From NCBI RefSeq assembly GCF_900091955.1, contig NZ_FMDF01000133.1, positions 46,417 through 110,416 on the forward strand: a stretch of DNA of 64,000 nt, given 5' to 3'. Below are positions 9,127 through 17,766 of the stretch, one piece after another; within the stretch, counting starts at the first letter, position 1, and every line of letters begins with the position of its first letter. The translations under genes were made by a program, and so were the position numbers. A model generated the notes under the pieces. The model saw nothing but the letters and a program-made list of their open reading frames with translations, was not told where the DNA came from and did no database searches. The stretch comes from Streptomyces sp. Ncost-T10-10d (GTDB lineage Bacteria > Actinomycetota > Actinomycetes > Streptomycetales > Streptomycetaceae).

Positions 9127-10163
9127 GCGAGGAATGCCAGCCTTTCGCGTCGTACGGGGTGGGCGAATCCGTCGCCCGCGGCCCAGCGGCCGGCCTCGCC
9201 GACTGCCAGATCGACCAGTCGCCGCCACTCATTGCCCTGCGAGCCCGCGAGGTGTGGGGTGATGGTCACGTTGTCGCACTCCCAGAGGGGGTGTGCGGCG
9301 GGAAGGGTGTCGGGTTCCGTGACGTCGAGGACCGCCCGGATCCGGTCCTGCCGCAGGACGTCGACGAGCGCGTCCTGGTCGACGACGGCGCCCCGCGAGG
9401 TGTTGATGAGCACGCTGTCGGGGCGCATCGAGGTGAGCAGTTCACGGCTGACGAGCCCGCGGGTGGCCGGCAGCAGAGGGGTGTGGACGCTCACCACGTC
9501 GCTGCGGGCGAACAGTTCACCGAGGCCGACGGGCCGGACGCCGAGAGCGGCGGCCTCCGCCTCGGAGACGTACGGATCGTGGAGCAGCACCGGCAGGTCG
9601 TACGGCCGCAGCAGTTCGATGACGCGCCGGCCGATCAGCGAGGCGGACAGAATACCGACGGTGCGGCCGTAGTTCCCGACCTCCGTCGAGGTGGCGAGCC
9701 AGTTGTCGCGGCGGCGCTCGGTCCGGTAGCCGCGGGCCCGTTCCAGGACCCGTTTGCCGGAGAGCAGGATCATGGCGACGGTGTACTCCGCCACCGGCAG
9801 GGCGTTGGCGGCGGCCGCCGACGACACCTCGATGCCGCGTTCCCAGCAGGCTTCGGTGATGTGTCCGCGGATGGTGCCCGCGGTGTGGACGACGGCGCGC
9901 AGATGCGGCGCCGCGTCCAGGGCCGCCCCGTCGAGCGGCGGACAGCCCCAGCCGGTGACCAGGACCTCCACGTCGGCAAGTACGGCGCGGGCTTGGTCGG
10001 TGGTGAAGTCGTCGAGAACGGGCAGGGGAGCGAGGTCGCACACCTCGCCGAGCGCGGCCAGGGACCGTGCGTCGAGGAGGGCGGCCGCGGCGTCCGGCTT
10101 CATGGCGACGGCGGCGCGTGGCCGGTTCCGCGGGCCGGGGGAGATCTGGGCGGTGATGGGCAT
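9123..10163 (-). CDS. D-isomer-specific 2-hydroxyacid dehydrogenase family protein
   Basis: 346 residues. The catalytic Arg lies in INTSRGAVVDQDALVDVL, the Glu in VLDVTEPDTLP and the His in NVTITPHLAGSQG, all in the right order. The nucleotide-binding glycine motif is unusual: VGILSASLIGRRVIELL instead of VGIVGLGxIG, losing the first conserved glycine pair; related streptomycete proteins often have VGASxIGRR. It presumably oxidises or reduces a hydroxyacid or sugar-acid intermediate with NAD(P). AGGAG precedes the ATG by 5 bp. It lies between the permease genes and the DUF2264 gene in one operon. Confidence 0.9.
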   Translation of the reverse strand: MPITAQISPGPRNRPRAAVAMKPDAAAALLDARSLAALGEVCDLAPLPVLDDFTTDQARAVLADVEVLVTGWGCPPLDGAALDAAPHLRAVVHTAGTIRGHITEACWERGIEVSSAAAANALPVAEYTVAMILLSGKRVLERARGYRTERRRDNWLATSTEVGNYGRTVGILSASLIGRRVIELLRPYDLPVLLHDPYVSEAEAAALGVRPVGLGELFARSDVVSVHTPLLPATRGLVSRELLTSMRPDSVLINTSRGAVVDQDALVDVLRQDRIRAVLDVTEPDTLPAAHPLWECDNVTITPHLAGSQGNEWRRLVDLAVGEAGRWAAGDGFAHPVRRERLAFLA

Positions 10164-10200
10164 CTTTCTCCTGGTACGGGGGTGGGGGGTGGTGGCGCGG

Positions 10201-11076
10201 CTACTTGACGGCGCCCGCCGTGAGCCCCGACTTCCAGAACCGCTGGAGCAGGGCGAAGGCGAGGATCAGCGGCAGGACCGCGAGCAGCGAACCCATGATC
10301 ACGGCGGGGTAGTACTCGGGGGACACGGTGGCGGAACTGTTCCAGATGTACAGCCCGAGACTGACCGGATACAGGTGCTGGTCGGAGAGCATCACCATGG
10401 GCAGGAAGAAGTTGTTCCAGATGGCGGTGAGCTGGAAGAGGAAGACGGTGACCAGGCCCGGCCCCAGCATCCGCAGGGAGACCCGGAAGTACGTGGTGAG
10501 CTCGCCGGCCCCGTCCACCCGCGCCGCCTCCAGCACCTCGTCCGGTACGTACCCCTGACTGAATATCCGGCCGAGATAGACACCGAACGGATTGAAGAGC
10601 ACGGGGATGAAGACGGACCAGAAGGTGTTGACCAAACCGGTGCGGGACGCCATCAGATACAGCGGCAGCGCGAGCACGGTCTGCGGCACCATCACCGCCG
10701 CCAGCACCAGACCGAACAGCTTCTCCTTGTGCGTGAAACGGTACTTGTCGAAGGCGTACCCGCAGGCGACGCTCACCAGCGCGCCGAGTGCGGCGCCGAG
10801 AACCGCGTACAGCAGGCTGTTGCCGTACCACCGTCCGTACAGTCCGCCGTCCATCGCGAACAGGTCCTTGAGGTTCTGCCCGAAGGAGAAGTGGTCCAGG
10901 GACAGCACATTGCTGCCGAACAGGGCGTCGCGGTCCTTGGAGGCGGCGAGCACGAGCCACAGCACCGGCAGGAGTGTGTACAGAACCGAGATGCCGACGA
11001 CGAGATTGACGGCGGAGCGGCCGAGGAGCCTGGGCCGCAGGGTGGCGGCGGTGCGGATGGTGCTCGTCGCGCTCAT
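10201..11076 (-). CDS. Carbohydrate ABC transporter permease (MalG-type)
   Basis: 291 residues with about six membrane helices. The EAA loop that contacts the ATPase reads EVLEAARVDGAGELTTYFRVSLRMLGPGL. The MalG-type C-terminus ends GLTAGAVK. Together with the MalF-type permease it forms the membrane channel of a CUT1 sugar importer. No ATPase gene is present; CUT1 systems in Streptomyces normally share the MsiK ATPase encoded elsewhere. Its start overlaps the stop of the upstream permease gene (ATGA). Confidence 0.94.
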   Translation of the reverse strand: MSATSTIRTAATLRPRLLGRSAVNLVVGISVLYTLLPVLWLVLAASKDRDALFGSNVLSLDHFSFGQNLKDLFAMDGGLYGRWYGNSLLYAVLGAALGALVSVACGYAFDKYRFTHKEKLFGLVLAAVMVPQTVLALPLYLMASRTGLVNTFWSVFIPVLFNPFGVYLGRIFSQGYVPDEVLEAARVDGAGELTTYFRVSLRMLGPGLVTVFLFQLTAIWNNFFLPMVMLSDQHLYPVSLGLYIWNSSATVSPEYYPAVIMGSLLAVLPLILAFALLQRFWKSGLTAGAVK

Positions 11077-12077
11077 CGGGCGTCCTCCTCGGGGGCGTTG
11101 GTGCGGTTGGTCCAGCGGGTGACGCCGTAGGAGAGGGCGATCGTGCAGATGAGCAGGACGACCGAGGCGGCCGCGGCGAGCCCGTAGTTGTTGCGGGTGA
11201 ACGCCGCGTCGTAGATGTACATGCTGGGCGAGAACCGCGAATTGATCATCGGTGTGGCCTGGCTGAGCAGCATCGGTTCGGTGAACAGCTGCAGGGCGAA
11301 GATCAGGGTGAACATCGCGACCATCACGATCGACGAACGCACCAGAGGGGTCTTGACCTGGAGTGCCGTACGGACCGGTCCGGCACCGTCGACCACCGAT
11401 GCCTCGATGACCTCGCGCGGCACGGCCTGCAGGGCGGCGTAGAAGACGACCATGTTGTAGCCGAGGTTGCTCCACAGGGCGATGTTCACGATCGACGGCA
11501 CGACGGTGTGCACACCGAGGAAGTCGATGGTGATGTCGGCCTTGGCGAACAGGTCGATCACCGGGCTCAGCCCCGGCGTGTACAGGTACAGCCAGATGAC
11601 GGCGGCGATGATGCCGGGCACCGCGTGCGGCAGGAACAGACCGAGCTGCGCCCAGGACCGCAGCCGTACCACTCCGGAATCCAGCAGAAGTGCCAGCGCG
11701 AGCGCGCCGATCACCATCAGCGGGATGTAGATCAGGCAGTACAGGACGACGGTGCCGAGCCCGCTGAGGAACGTCGGGTCGGTCAGCACGGCGGTGTAGC
11801 TGCGCAGTCCGACGAAGACCGTGCGTTCCGGGCCGAAGCCGAGCCCGGGCTGGTCGTCGCTGAAGAAGCTGAGCCATACGGCCGTCCCGACGGGGATCAG
11901 GAAGACCGTCACAAGGAGCAGGAAGAACGGGGTCATCAGAGCGCCGCACGCGCCGAGTTCACGGCGCCTGGCAGACCTGCGGGTGGAGCTTGCCGGCACT
12001 GTGGCCGACGGAGTCCGCGACGGGCGCGCGGCAGGGCTCAAGGAAGTGGAAGCGGGCGTGGTGAGGGGGCCGGTCAT
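11073..12077 (-). CDS. Carbohydrate ABC transporter permease (MalF-type)
   Basis: 334 residues. A Ser/Thr/Pro/Arg-rich cytoplasmic N-terminus of ~40 residues is followed by six membrane helices starting at LMTPFFLLLVTVFLIPVGTA. The EAA loop is EVIEASVVDGAGPVRTALQVKTPL. It is the partner of the MalG-type permease. The start ATG was chosen as the first one after a GGCAGG ribosome site; a GTG three codons upstream is possible. The gene lies 49 bp after the binding-lipoprotein gene in the same operon. Confidence 0.93.
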   Translation of the reverse strand: MTGPLTTPASTSLSPAARPSRTPSATVPASSTRRSARRRELGACGALMTPFFLLLVTVFLIPVGTAVWLSFFSDDQPGLGFGPERTVFVGLRSYTAVLTDPTFLSGLGTVVLYCLIYIPLMVIGALALALLLDSGVVRLRSWAQLGLFLPHAVPGIIAAVIWLYLYTPGLSPVIDLFAKADITIDFLGVHTVVPSIVNIALWSNLGYNMVVFYAALQAVPREVIEASVVDGAGPVRTALQVKTPLVRSSIVMVAMFTLIFALQLFTEPMLLSQATPMINSRFSPSMYIYDAAFTRNNYGLAAAASVVLLICTIALSYGVTRWTNRTNAPEEDAR

Positions 12078-12126
12078 GGGTGTCACCTGCCTCTCTGCTG
12101 CTGGGAAGGGGGACGGGGGGCTCGGT

Positions 12127-13494
12127 TCAGCTGCTGTGCTCGGTGGTGGCGAGGCCCAGTGCCTTGAGGTCCGGCATGGTGCCCCGCTGGGTCGAGCGCA
12201 CAACGTCGATCAGTGAGCCCTGGCCGCCTCCCACCCTGGCGAAGCCGTCCTGCATCACCTTCTGGGAGGCGGTCATCCGGGGGCCCCAGGTCCAGCCGTC
12301 CCTGATCTTGTGGGCCTCCTGCTCGAAGAAGGTGTAGATGTCCTGGCCGCTGTAGTAATTGCGGTCGAAGGCCTTGCGGCCCACGGCGACGAGGCCCGGG
12401 GCGGCCGGATACTGGCTGCTGGTGCCGCTGGAGAGCCGGGCGCGCAGCGCGTCGGGGTGGGACACCTGCCACTCGATGAACTCCAGCGCGGCCTCCGGGT
12501 GCTTGCTGTGGGAGGTGACCGCGAAGGTGGACCCGCCGTGGGTGCCGAGCGCGGAATCGGACTCCTTCCACTGGGGCAGGGGCGCGATGGCCCACTTGCC
12601 CTTCTGCCCGGGCCGGGCGTTCATCTGCGCCCCGGCGTCCCAGGCGCCGCTGAGCCGGACGAGGACCTGACCGTTGCTGACCTGGGCGTCGTACTGGCGG
12701 CTGTCGACCGCGTTCATGAAGACCAGGTCCTGGTCGATGAGCCGCTGCCAGTACGAGGCGACGCGGCGGCTGGGCCCGTCGGCGAGCGACACGTTCCAGG
12801 CGCCCGCCCGGGTGTCGTACCACTGGGCGCCGGCCTGCCAGGCGAACGCGGCGAACTGTGCGGCGCCGTCCGTGGCGAAGGTCGCCAGCCTGCGGCCGGG
12901 GGCCTTGCGGTGCACGGTGCGGGCCACGTCCTCGAAGTCGTCCCAGGTGCGCGGTATTTCGAGCCCGTACTGCTTGAAGAGGTCGGTGCGGTAGTGCATC
13001 ACCATCGGTTCGACGTCCAGCGGAACGCTGAAGACACGCTTCTCGAAGGTGGTCAGGCCGAGCGCCTGCGGCAGCAGCTTGGCACGCAGGCTGCCGCTCA
13101 CCATGTCGGTGATCTCACGGGCGACACCGTCGATGGCGAAGCCGGGCACCTGGGGGTACTCGATCGTCGCGACGTCCGGCGCATTGCCCGCCCGTGCGGC
13201 GTTGCTGAGCTTCGCGTAGCCGCCCTGACCGCCCGTGGGGATCTGCTGGAAGTCGACCTGGACGGTGTCGTGGGTGCGGTTGAACGCGTCCACGACTTCC
13301 TGGCTGCCGCGCAGAGCGGACCAGAAGGTGATGTGCGTAGCCTGTTTCCTGTTTCTGCCGACTGTGCTGCTGGTGTTGCTCGTGCTGCCCGATCCTGATG
13401 ATCCGTCGCTGCCGCTGCAGGCGCTGAGCGCGCCTGTCAGAGGCAGGGCGGCGATCGTGGCGAGCACGGATCGACGACTCTGTCGACCGGGCAT
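12127..13494 (-). CDS. Sugar-binding lipoprotein of a CUT1 ABC transporter (Tat-type signal)
   Basis: 455 residues, solute-binding family 1. The N-terminus has a twin arginine (RQSRRSVLAT) and a lipobox LSAC at about residues 23-26, so it is probably a Tat-exported lipoprotein on the outer face of the membrane. It captures an oligosaccharide and delivers it to the two permeases. The ligand is unknown; neighbouring DUF2264 and hydroxyacid dehydrogenase genes hint at an acidic or plant-derived glycan. It is the first gene of the leftward operon and carries an operator-like motif ~90 bp upstream that recurs before the divergent regulator gene. Confidence 0.94.
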   Translation of the reverse strand: MPGRQSRRSVLATIAALPLTGALSACSGSDGSSGSGSTSNTSSTVGRNRKQATHITFWSALRGSQEVVDAFNRTHDTVQVDFQQIPTGGQGGYAKLSNAARAGNAPDVATIEYPQVPGFAIDGVAREITDMVSGSLRAKLLPQALGLTTFEKRVFSVPLDVEPMVMHYRTDLFKQYGLEIPRTWDDFEDVARTVHRKAPGRRLATFATDGAAQFAAFAWQAGAQWYDTRAGAWNVSLADGPSRRVASYWQRLIDQDLVFMNAVDSRQYDAQVSNGQVLVRLSGAWDAGAQMNARPGQKGKWAIAPLPQWKESDSALGTHGGSTFAVTSHSKHPEAALEFIEWQVSHPDALRARLSSGTSSQYPAAPGLVAVGRKAFDRNYYSGQDIYTFFEQEAHKIRDGWTWGPRMTASQKVMQDGFARVGGGQGSLIDVVRSTQRGTMPDLKALGLATTEHSS

Positions 13495-13582
13495 GTGCGC
13501 CTCCCGCGGCTCCTGATTCGGGTCACGGGGAATCCTGATCGGCTGATCGGTAGTGGTCAATAGATCGCTCAGAAGAAAATTA

Positions 13583-13598
13583 AAGCGGTCAAACGCTC
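13583..13598. promoter_or_regulatory. Operator-like motif before the sugar-binding protein gene
   Basis: On the minus strand GAGCGTTTGACCGCTT. It matches 13 of 16 bases of the motif upstream of the regulator gene at 14814-14829 (GTTCGTTTGAACGCTT). It is a candidate site for the frameshifted DeoR/LacI-type regulator; both copies read in the same direction as the genes they precede. Confidence 0.45.
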
Positions 13599-14780
13599 AT
13601 CCGGCGGGAAGGGTGAGGGCCTGCGCGGATCCACGCACCTTGAGCGTGGGCAGCAGCTCCGTGCGGCGTACCGGGCCGCTCGCGCCGACGGCCCCGGACA
13701 GCCGGTGGAGCAGCAGTTCGGCCGCGGCCCGCCCGATCTCCGTCTTCGGTGGCGCCACCGCTGTCAGAGGGGTGCTGCCGAGGGCCGCGACCACATCGTC
13801 GTACGCCACGACCGAGCAGTCCCGCGGCACTTCGACACCGCTCTCCGCCAGCCGCTGCACCAGCATCAACGCGTCCACATCGCCGTGCAGCACCGCCGCC
13901 GTGGCGCCCCGCTCCCGCAGCAGCGCGGCCAGGTCGAGAGCGGTGCGGCCGTCGGTCGCGGGGGCGGCGGGGCGGCGGATTCCACCGCGGCCCCGCCTCC
14001 CGCGGCAGGGGAGTCGGGGCCGGGGCCGGGCACCGCCTGCGGGGAACTCAGCACCACCGACCAGTCCTCCACCTCCGGGCGGGCCGCGGCGATCTCGGCG
14101 AACGCGGCACGGATGCTGCGCGCCGTCGGGCTGTCGTCGCGGGCGGCCAGCACGATACGGCGATGTCCCAGCGACACCAGATGCTCCACGGCGAGATGCG
14201 TCCCGTACCAGTGATCGGAACAGACGGAGTCCAGGGCGTGCAGCGCGCTGCCCGGCCGGGGCCGCCGTTCCATCAGCACGGTCGGCACCCCCAGGCCCGC
14301 CAGCCAGCCGTAGTCCAGCTCCTCCGAGCAGGCATTGCGCCAGCGCGGCGCGATCAGCAACCCGCGCGCCCCGTCCGCCAGTGCCCTTTCCACCAGCGGA
14401 CGTTCGGCGCCGGCCGACTGGGGTGCGATGTGCAGGGCGATCCGCATCCCGGACTCCTCCAGGACGGTCCGGGCGCCGTGCAGGGTCTCGTACAGGTACG
14501 AATGCCGCTCCGGGACGACCAGGGCGACCGCCCCGCCGTCCCCGCCGGGCTCCTCGCTCCTCGACGCCGGGACCGCGGCGGGCGGCTGCGCCTCCCGTAC
14601 CGGCCGGGCCACCCCGTGCCCGCGCCGCAGCCGTCCGGCCCGCGCCAGCTCCTCGACGTCCCGCCGGATCGTGACCACCGAGACGTCGAGCTCGGCCGCG
14701 AGCACGCTGACCTTGACCGCGCCGCGCGACTCCACCACCGACAGGATTCGCTGCCGCCTGAGTTCAACCGGCTCCCGCAT
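13597..14780 (-). pseudogene. DeoR-HTH/LacI-type sensor transcriptional regulator, interrupted by one frameshift
   Basis: N-terminal DeoR-type winged helix (RRQRILSVVESRGAVKVSVL... TIRRDVEELARAGRL) followed by a periplasmic-binding-protein-like sensor (VALVVPERHSYLYETLHGA, HLVSLGHRRIVLAA). The first reading frame runs from ATG 14780 down to a GC-only stretch near 13955-13975. The conserved continuation (TDGRTALDLAALLRERGA, VLHGDVDALMLVQRLAESGV) lies in another frame and ends at 13597. A single missing base in the G/C run would restore a ~393-residue protein. It may be a sequencing error or a true inactivation. It probably controls the adjacent sugar operon. A GAGGGGG ribosome site precedes the start. 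Confidence 0.8.
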
Positions 14781-14813
14781 GCTGTTGGCCCCCTCGCCGT
14801 ACCGCTGCGCGTT

Positions 14814-14829
14814 GTTCGTTTGAACGCTT
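14814..14829. promoter_or_regulatory. Operator-like motif before the DeoR/LacI-hybrid regulator gene
   Basis: GTTCGTTTGAACGCTT, 34 bp upstream of the regulator start. It contains the palindromic core CGTTTGAACG and is followed by a second half-site-like TGAGCGCTTG. It matches the copy upstream of the sugar-binding protein gene. Confidence 0.45.
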
Positions 14830-14872
14830 CCTGTGAGCGCTTGGGTCGCAGCATAGCGATCACCTCTCCGCT

Positions 14873-14888
14873 GTCCACGCGCGTGGAC
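14873..14888. promoter_or_regulatory. Perfect 16-bp palindrome upstream of the candidate RiPP precursor
   Basis: GTCCACGCGCGTGGAC, an uninterrupted palindrome lying between the divergent regulator and the 27-codon gene, 36 bp before a -35-like TTGCGA. It could be an operator for the RiPP-like locus. No cognate regulator is visible nearby. Confidence 0.4.
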
Positions 14889-14923
14889 GGTCCCGTACGT
14901 CCCATCGCCCCCAGGAGGCACTC

Positions 14924-14953
14924 TTGCGAGCCTTGCGCAACGGCACCTAACGT
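14924..14953 (+). promoter_or_regulatory. Candidate promoter of the 27-codon gene
   Basis: TTGCGA (14924-14929), an 18-bp spacer, then TAACGT (14948-14953), a fair match to a housekeeping sigma-type promoter. It would start transcription near 14960, about 30 bp before the small gene. Confidence 0.4.
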
Positions 14954-14990
14954 CAACGAACTTGAGGCCGGCAGGAGAAGGGAGGGGCAT

Positions 14991-15074
14991 ATGGAGATCA
15001 AGAAAGTAGTGGTTCGCGAGGAAGAGGCGAAGAACCGCGAACGGCAGACGATCGAGAAACGCCCGACGCGCTGA
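14991..15074 (+). CDS. 27-residue candidate RiPP precursor peptide
   Basis: Short gene, 27 codons, preceded by a strong GGGAGGGG ribosome site about 4 bp before its ATG, far stronger than chance for a random small reading frame. The peptide begins MEIKKVVVREEEAKNRE and ends IEKRPTR: a basic start, a block of three valines, then a highly charged helical part with no cysteine, tryptophan or glycine. It sits 134 bp before a cobalamin radical SAM gene of a family that modifies ribosomal peptides. By analogy with B12-dependent C-methylation of valines in bottromycin or polytheonamide precursors, the valine block could be the substrate. That is inference; the peptide could also be a small regulatory or accessory protein. 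Confidence 0.6.
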   Translation: MEIKKVVVREEEAKNRERQTIEKRPTR

Positions 15075-15157
15075 GCCGGCACATACCGGCGCAATCGACA
15101 CGCAGGGCGATCGGCGTCCGAGGCAGCTGGTGCACAGGGGTCGGACATCACCTACAA

Positions 15158-15190
15158 GGGCGGGCGTGGGGTGCGTCCCGGCGTCCGCCC
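15158..15190 (+). promoter_or_regulatory. Hairpin between candidate precursor and radical SAM gene
   Basis: GGGCGGGCG (15158-15166) pairs with CGTCCGCCC (15182-15190) with one G-U pair, ending 18 bp before the GTG start. An attenuator here would lower enzyme expression relative to the precursor, as is common in RiPP operons. A smaller GCCGG/CCGGC hairpin at 15075-15090 directly follows the small gene's stop. Confidence 0.4.
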
Positions 15191-15208
15191 CGTGCCATGG
15201 GAGGCGCA

Positions 15209-17161
15209 GTGCGAATTCATCTGGTGACCATGCCGTGGCAGCCGCTCGAACTCCCCTCTCTCCAAGTGGGACTGCTGCACTCACTGCTGCACCGCACCCG
15301 CCCGGACGACGAGGTGCGTGAGTTCCACGGCTCCTTGCGCTGGGCGGAGTACCTGCTGGAACGCTCGCAGGGAGCGCTGCGACCCGGCGATCACGTCGCG
15401 GTGGGGAGCGAATCGATCTTCGACGGCCTCGGGGACTGGGTATTCTCCGGTGTCCTGTACAAGGATCCCGAATGGGGTGTGGCCCGGCTGAAGGACTATG
15501 CCTCGCGGCGCGGGATCGATATCGGCACGGCGGCCGCGATGCGCACCCATGCGGCGGAATTCATCGACGAGAGCGCGAGCGCCGTGCTCGCCGGCCTTCC
15601 CGATGTCGTGGGGTTCACCTCCACATTCATGCAGAATGTCTCCTCGCTGGCGCTTGCCGCAGAACTCAAACGACGCCGCCCCGGACTGGCCGTCGTATTC
15701 GGCGGCAGCAATTGCGACGGCCCGATGGGGCATGCCCTGCACCGTAATCACCGATTCGTCGATCATGTGGTGCGGGGCGAGGGGGAGTATGCCTTCCCCG
15801 CCCTTCTCGCCCATCTCGAAGCGGGCACCGCACCGGACGATGTGCCCGGGCTCTGCTGGTGGGACGGGGAGGAGTCACGGGCCAACGAGGAGTCCCGTCG
15901 CACGGTGGCGCCCGGCGACATCCCCTCACCCGACTACGACCTCTGGCAGGAGGCCCTCGACGCCTCCCCGCTCGCGGAGTACGTCCATCCGAAACTGGTG
16001 GTGGAGGGCGCCCGCGGCTGCTGGTGGGGCGAGAAGCACCACTGCACCTTCTGCGGACTCAACGGATCGGCGATGGCCTTCCGCTCCAAGCCCGGCGGAC
16101 AGCTGTGGAACGAGGTCGACCGCCTCGTGCGACGCCACCGCATCCTGGACCTCGTCACCGTCGACAACATCATCGACATGGCGTACTTCAAGGATTTCCT
16201 CCCGCTCGCCGCCGACAGCGGCTGGGACCTGCGCATGCACTACGAGGTCAAGTCCAACCTCACGCCCGAACAGCTGGAACTGCTGAGCCGGGCCGGCTCG
16301 GTCCACATCCAGCCGGGTATCGAATCCCTCAGCAACAAGGCTCTCGACCTCATGAACAAGGGTGTCAGCGGGGCCCGTAACATCCGTACGCTCCGCGAGT
16401 GCGAGAACCACTCGCTCACCTGCTCCTGGAACTATCTCTACGGCTTCCCGGGGGAGAGTGCCGAGGACTACACCTCCGTCATCGACCAGATGCCCGCGCT
16501 CGTCCATCTCCAGCCGCCCGGCGGCGCCCACCGCATCCAACTGGAGCGGTTCAGCCCCAACTTCGCCAACCCGGCGCTCGGTTTCCAGCAACGACGTCCT
16601 GCCGAAATGTACCGCCATGTCTATGATCTGCCCCAGGAAGAAATGACCGATCTCGTCTATCTCTTCGACACCCCGCCCGCCGGCATCGGCGGCGAGACCG
16701 AAGAGCGACTGAAGACCGCAGCCCGCGCCTGGTACACCGGATACCCCGCCTCCACCCTGGTCCTGGAACAGCCCGGCAGCCCGGACGGCGAAGACGTGCT
16801 CCTCGTCCACGACCGACGGCACGGCTGGCCGCGCCGCACCCACCGGCTGGCCGGCTGGCGGGCCGCTGCTCTGCGCCATCTGGAGGCGGGCCGCACCCGG
16901 TCCGCCCTGCACCGGCTGCTCACCGCCGACGGAGGCCCGCCGTCCGGCGAGGCGCTCGGCGAATGGCTCGATCACGCGGTCTCCCTGGGACTCCTCTACG
17001 ACGACGGACGGTCGTACGTGGCGCTGCCCACCTGGCACGTTCCGGTCCGCTCGGTCGAGTGCGCCCAGGAGCCGGACGCCCACACGGTCGAGCCCGCCCC
17101 GGCGCAGGAGGCCCGCTCGGTCGAACGCACCCCGCTCCCGGGGGAGAGGGTCGCCGGATGA
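15209..17161 (+). CDS. RiPP-maturation cobalamin-binding radical SAM enzyme (probable C-methyltransferase)
   Basis: 650 residues. The N-terminal ~210 residues form a B12-binding Rossmann domain (PDVVGFTSTFMQNV, LAVVFGGSNCDGPMGHAL, VVRGEGEYAFPALL). The radical SAM core starts at GARGCWWGEKHHCTFCGLNG, a CX7CX2C cluster typical of the RiPP-maturation radical SAM family 1 (TIGR03975), the group that includes B12-dependent peptide methylases. The HCTFCGLN signature, HIQPGIESLSNKALDLMNKG and NYLYGFPGE are all intact. A C-terminal ~150-residue extension may bind the peptide. GTG 15209 is preferred because GGGAGG lies just before it and the family starts with (V/M)RIHLVTMPW; an ATG four codons upstream is possible. 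The stop overlaps the next gene (ATGA). Confidence 0.9.
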   Translation: MRIHLVTMPWQPLELPSLQVGLLHSLLHRTRPDDEVREFHGSLRWAEYLLERSQGALRPGDHVAVGSESIFDGLGDWVFSGVLYKDPEWGVARLKDYASRRGIDIGTAAAMRTHAAEFIDESASAVLAGLPDVVGFTSTFMQNVSSLALAAELKRRRPGLAVVFGGSNCDGPMGHALHRNHRFVDHVVRGEGEYAFPALLAHLEAGTAPDDVPGLCWWDGEESRANEESRRTVAPGDIPSPDYDLWQEALDASPLAEYVHPKLVVEGARGCWWGEKHHCTFCGLNGSAMAFRSKPGGQLWNEVDRLVRRHRILDLVTVDNIIDMAYFKDFLPLAADSGWDLRMHYEVKSNLTPEQLELLSRAGSVHIQPGIESLSNKALDLMNKGVSGARNIRTLRECENHSLTCSWNYLYGFPGESAEDYTSVIDQMPALVHLQPPGGAHRIQLERFSPNFANPALGFQQRRPAEMYRHVYDLPQEEMTDLVYLFDTPPAGIGGETEERLKTAARAWYTGYPASTLVLEQPGSPDGEDVLLVHDRRHGWPRRTHRLAGWRAAALRHLEAGRTRSALHRLLTADGGPPSGEALGEWLDHAVSLGLLYDDGRSYVALPTWHVPVRSVECAQEPDAHTVEPAPAQEARSVERTPLPGERVAG

Positions 17162-17763
17162 GCACCCTGCCCGCACCCCCGGCCCGTATGGCCCTCTCCC
17201 TGCCTGCTCTGCATGTGCCGTACCGGATCGACGGACGGCTGGTGATGGTCGACGAACCGCTGCGGCTGGGCGCGGGCGGCCAACGGGCGGCGGCCGCGGC
17301 CCAGTTCCTGCGCGAGTGCCAGAGCCACGACCTCGTCGTGCACTGGACTCCGGCGACCGACGACCCCCTGTTCACCGGCTCCACGAACGAGGTGTCCGCG
17401 ACAGCCGGCCTGCTGCGCCACCTCCCCGCCCCCGGCCCGCTGCCCGGCGAGCCGCCGGAACTGGCCGTCTGGCGGGACCGTCATGCCTACGGGCAGCTCT
17501 ACCACCGGCGCGGGCCGGACTTCGTGACGGTCATGGACCGCAGGGAGCCATCGGCCGCAGCCCGCTTCACGATCGAGCACCCCGATCTGCTGGCCACCTT
17601 CCTCACCGTCCTGGACGCCACTCCCGTGGCCTGCCTGAGCACGACCGGCCGGGAAGCGGTGGACCTGCTGACGACGGAACGCCTCGCGTGGGTGACGGAC
17701 GGCTGGGTGGTGGCCCTGCCACCGCGCATCCGCCGGTGGCCCGTCCCCTGCACAGACATCTGA
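17158..17763 (+). CDS. Small accessory protein coupled to the radical SAM enzyme (possibly DUF5825 family)
   Basis: 201 residues, no membrane segment, no recognised catalytic motif. It has a beta-rich look: ALHVPYRIDGRLVMVDEPLRLG at the start and RLAWVTDGWVVALPPRIRRW near the end, with RGPDFVTVMDRREP in the middle. Its ATG overlaps the radical SAM stop, so the two proteins are made in equal amounts and probably interact. I believe it belongs to a family found next to this type of radical SAM enzyme (DUF5825), but cannot confirm that by eye. A role in peptide recognition or delivery would fit. Confidence 0.75.
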   Translation: MSTLPAPPARMALSLPALHVPYRIDGRLVMVDEPLRLGAGGQRAAAAAQFLRECQSHDLVVHWTPATDDPLFTGSTNEVSATAGLLRHLPAPGPLPGEPPELAVWRDRHAYGQLYHRRGPDFVTVMDRREPSAAARFTIEHPDLLATFLTVLDATPVACLSTTGREAVDLLTTERLAWVTDGWVVALPPRIRRWPVPCTDI

Positions 17764-17766
17764 ACG

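Noticed and set aside
7192..9672. 826-codon rightward frame opposite DUF2264 and dehydrogenase genes
   Set aside because: Shadow frame crossing a gene boundary and the terminator; no recognisable domain.
14781..15208. Cobalamin riboswitch upstream of the B12 radical SAM gene
   Set aside because: I looked for the B12-box and the usual long leader structure; only short hairpins are present and the space is too small.
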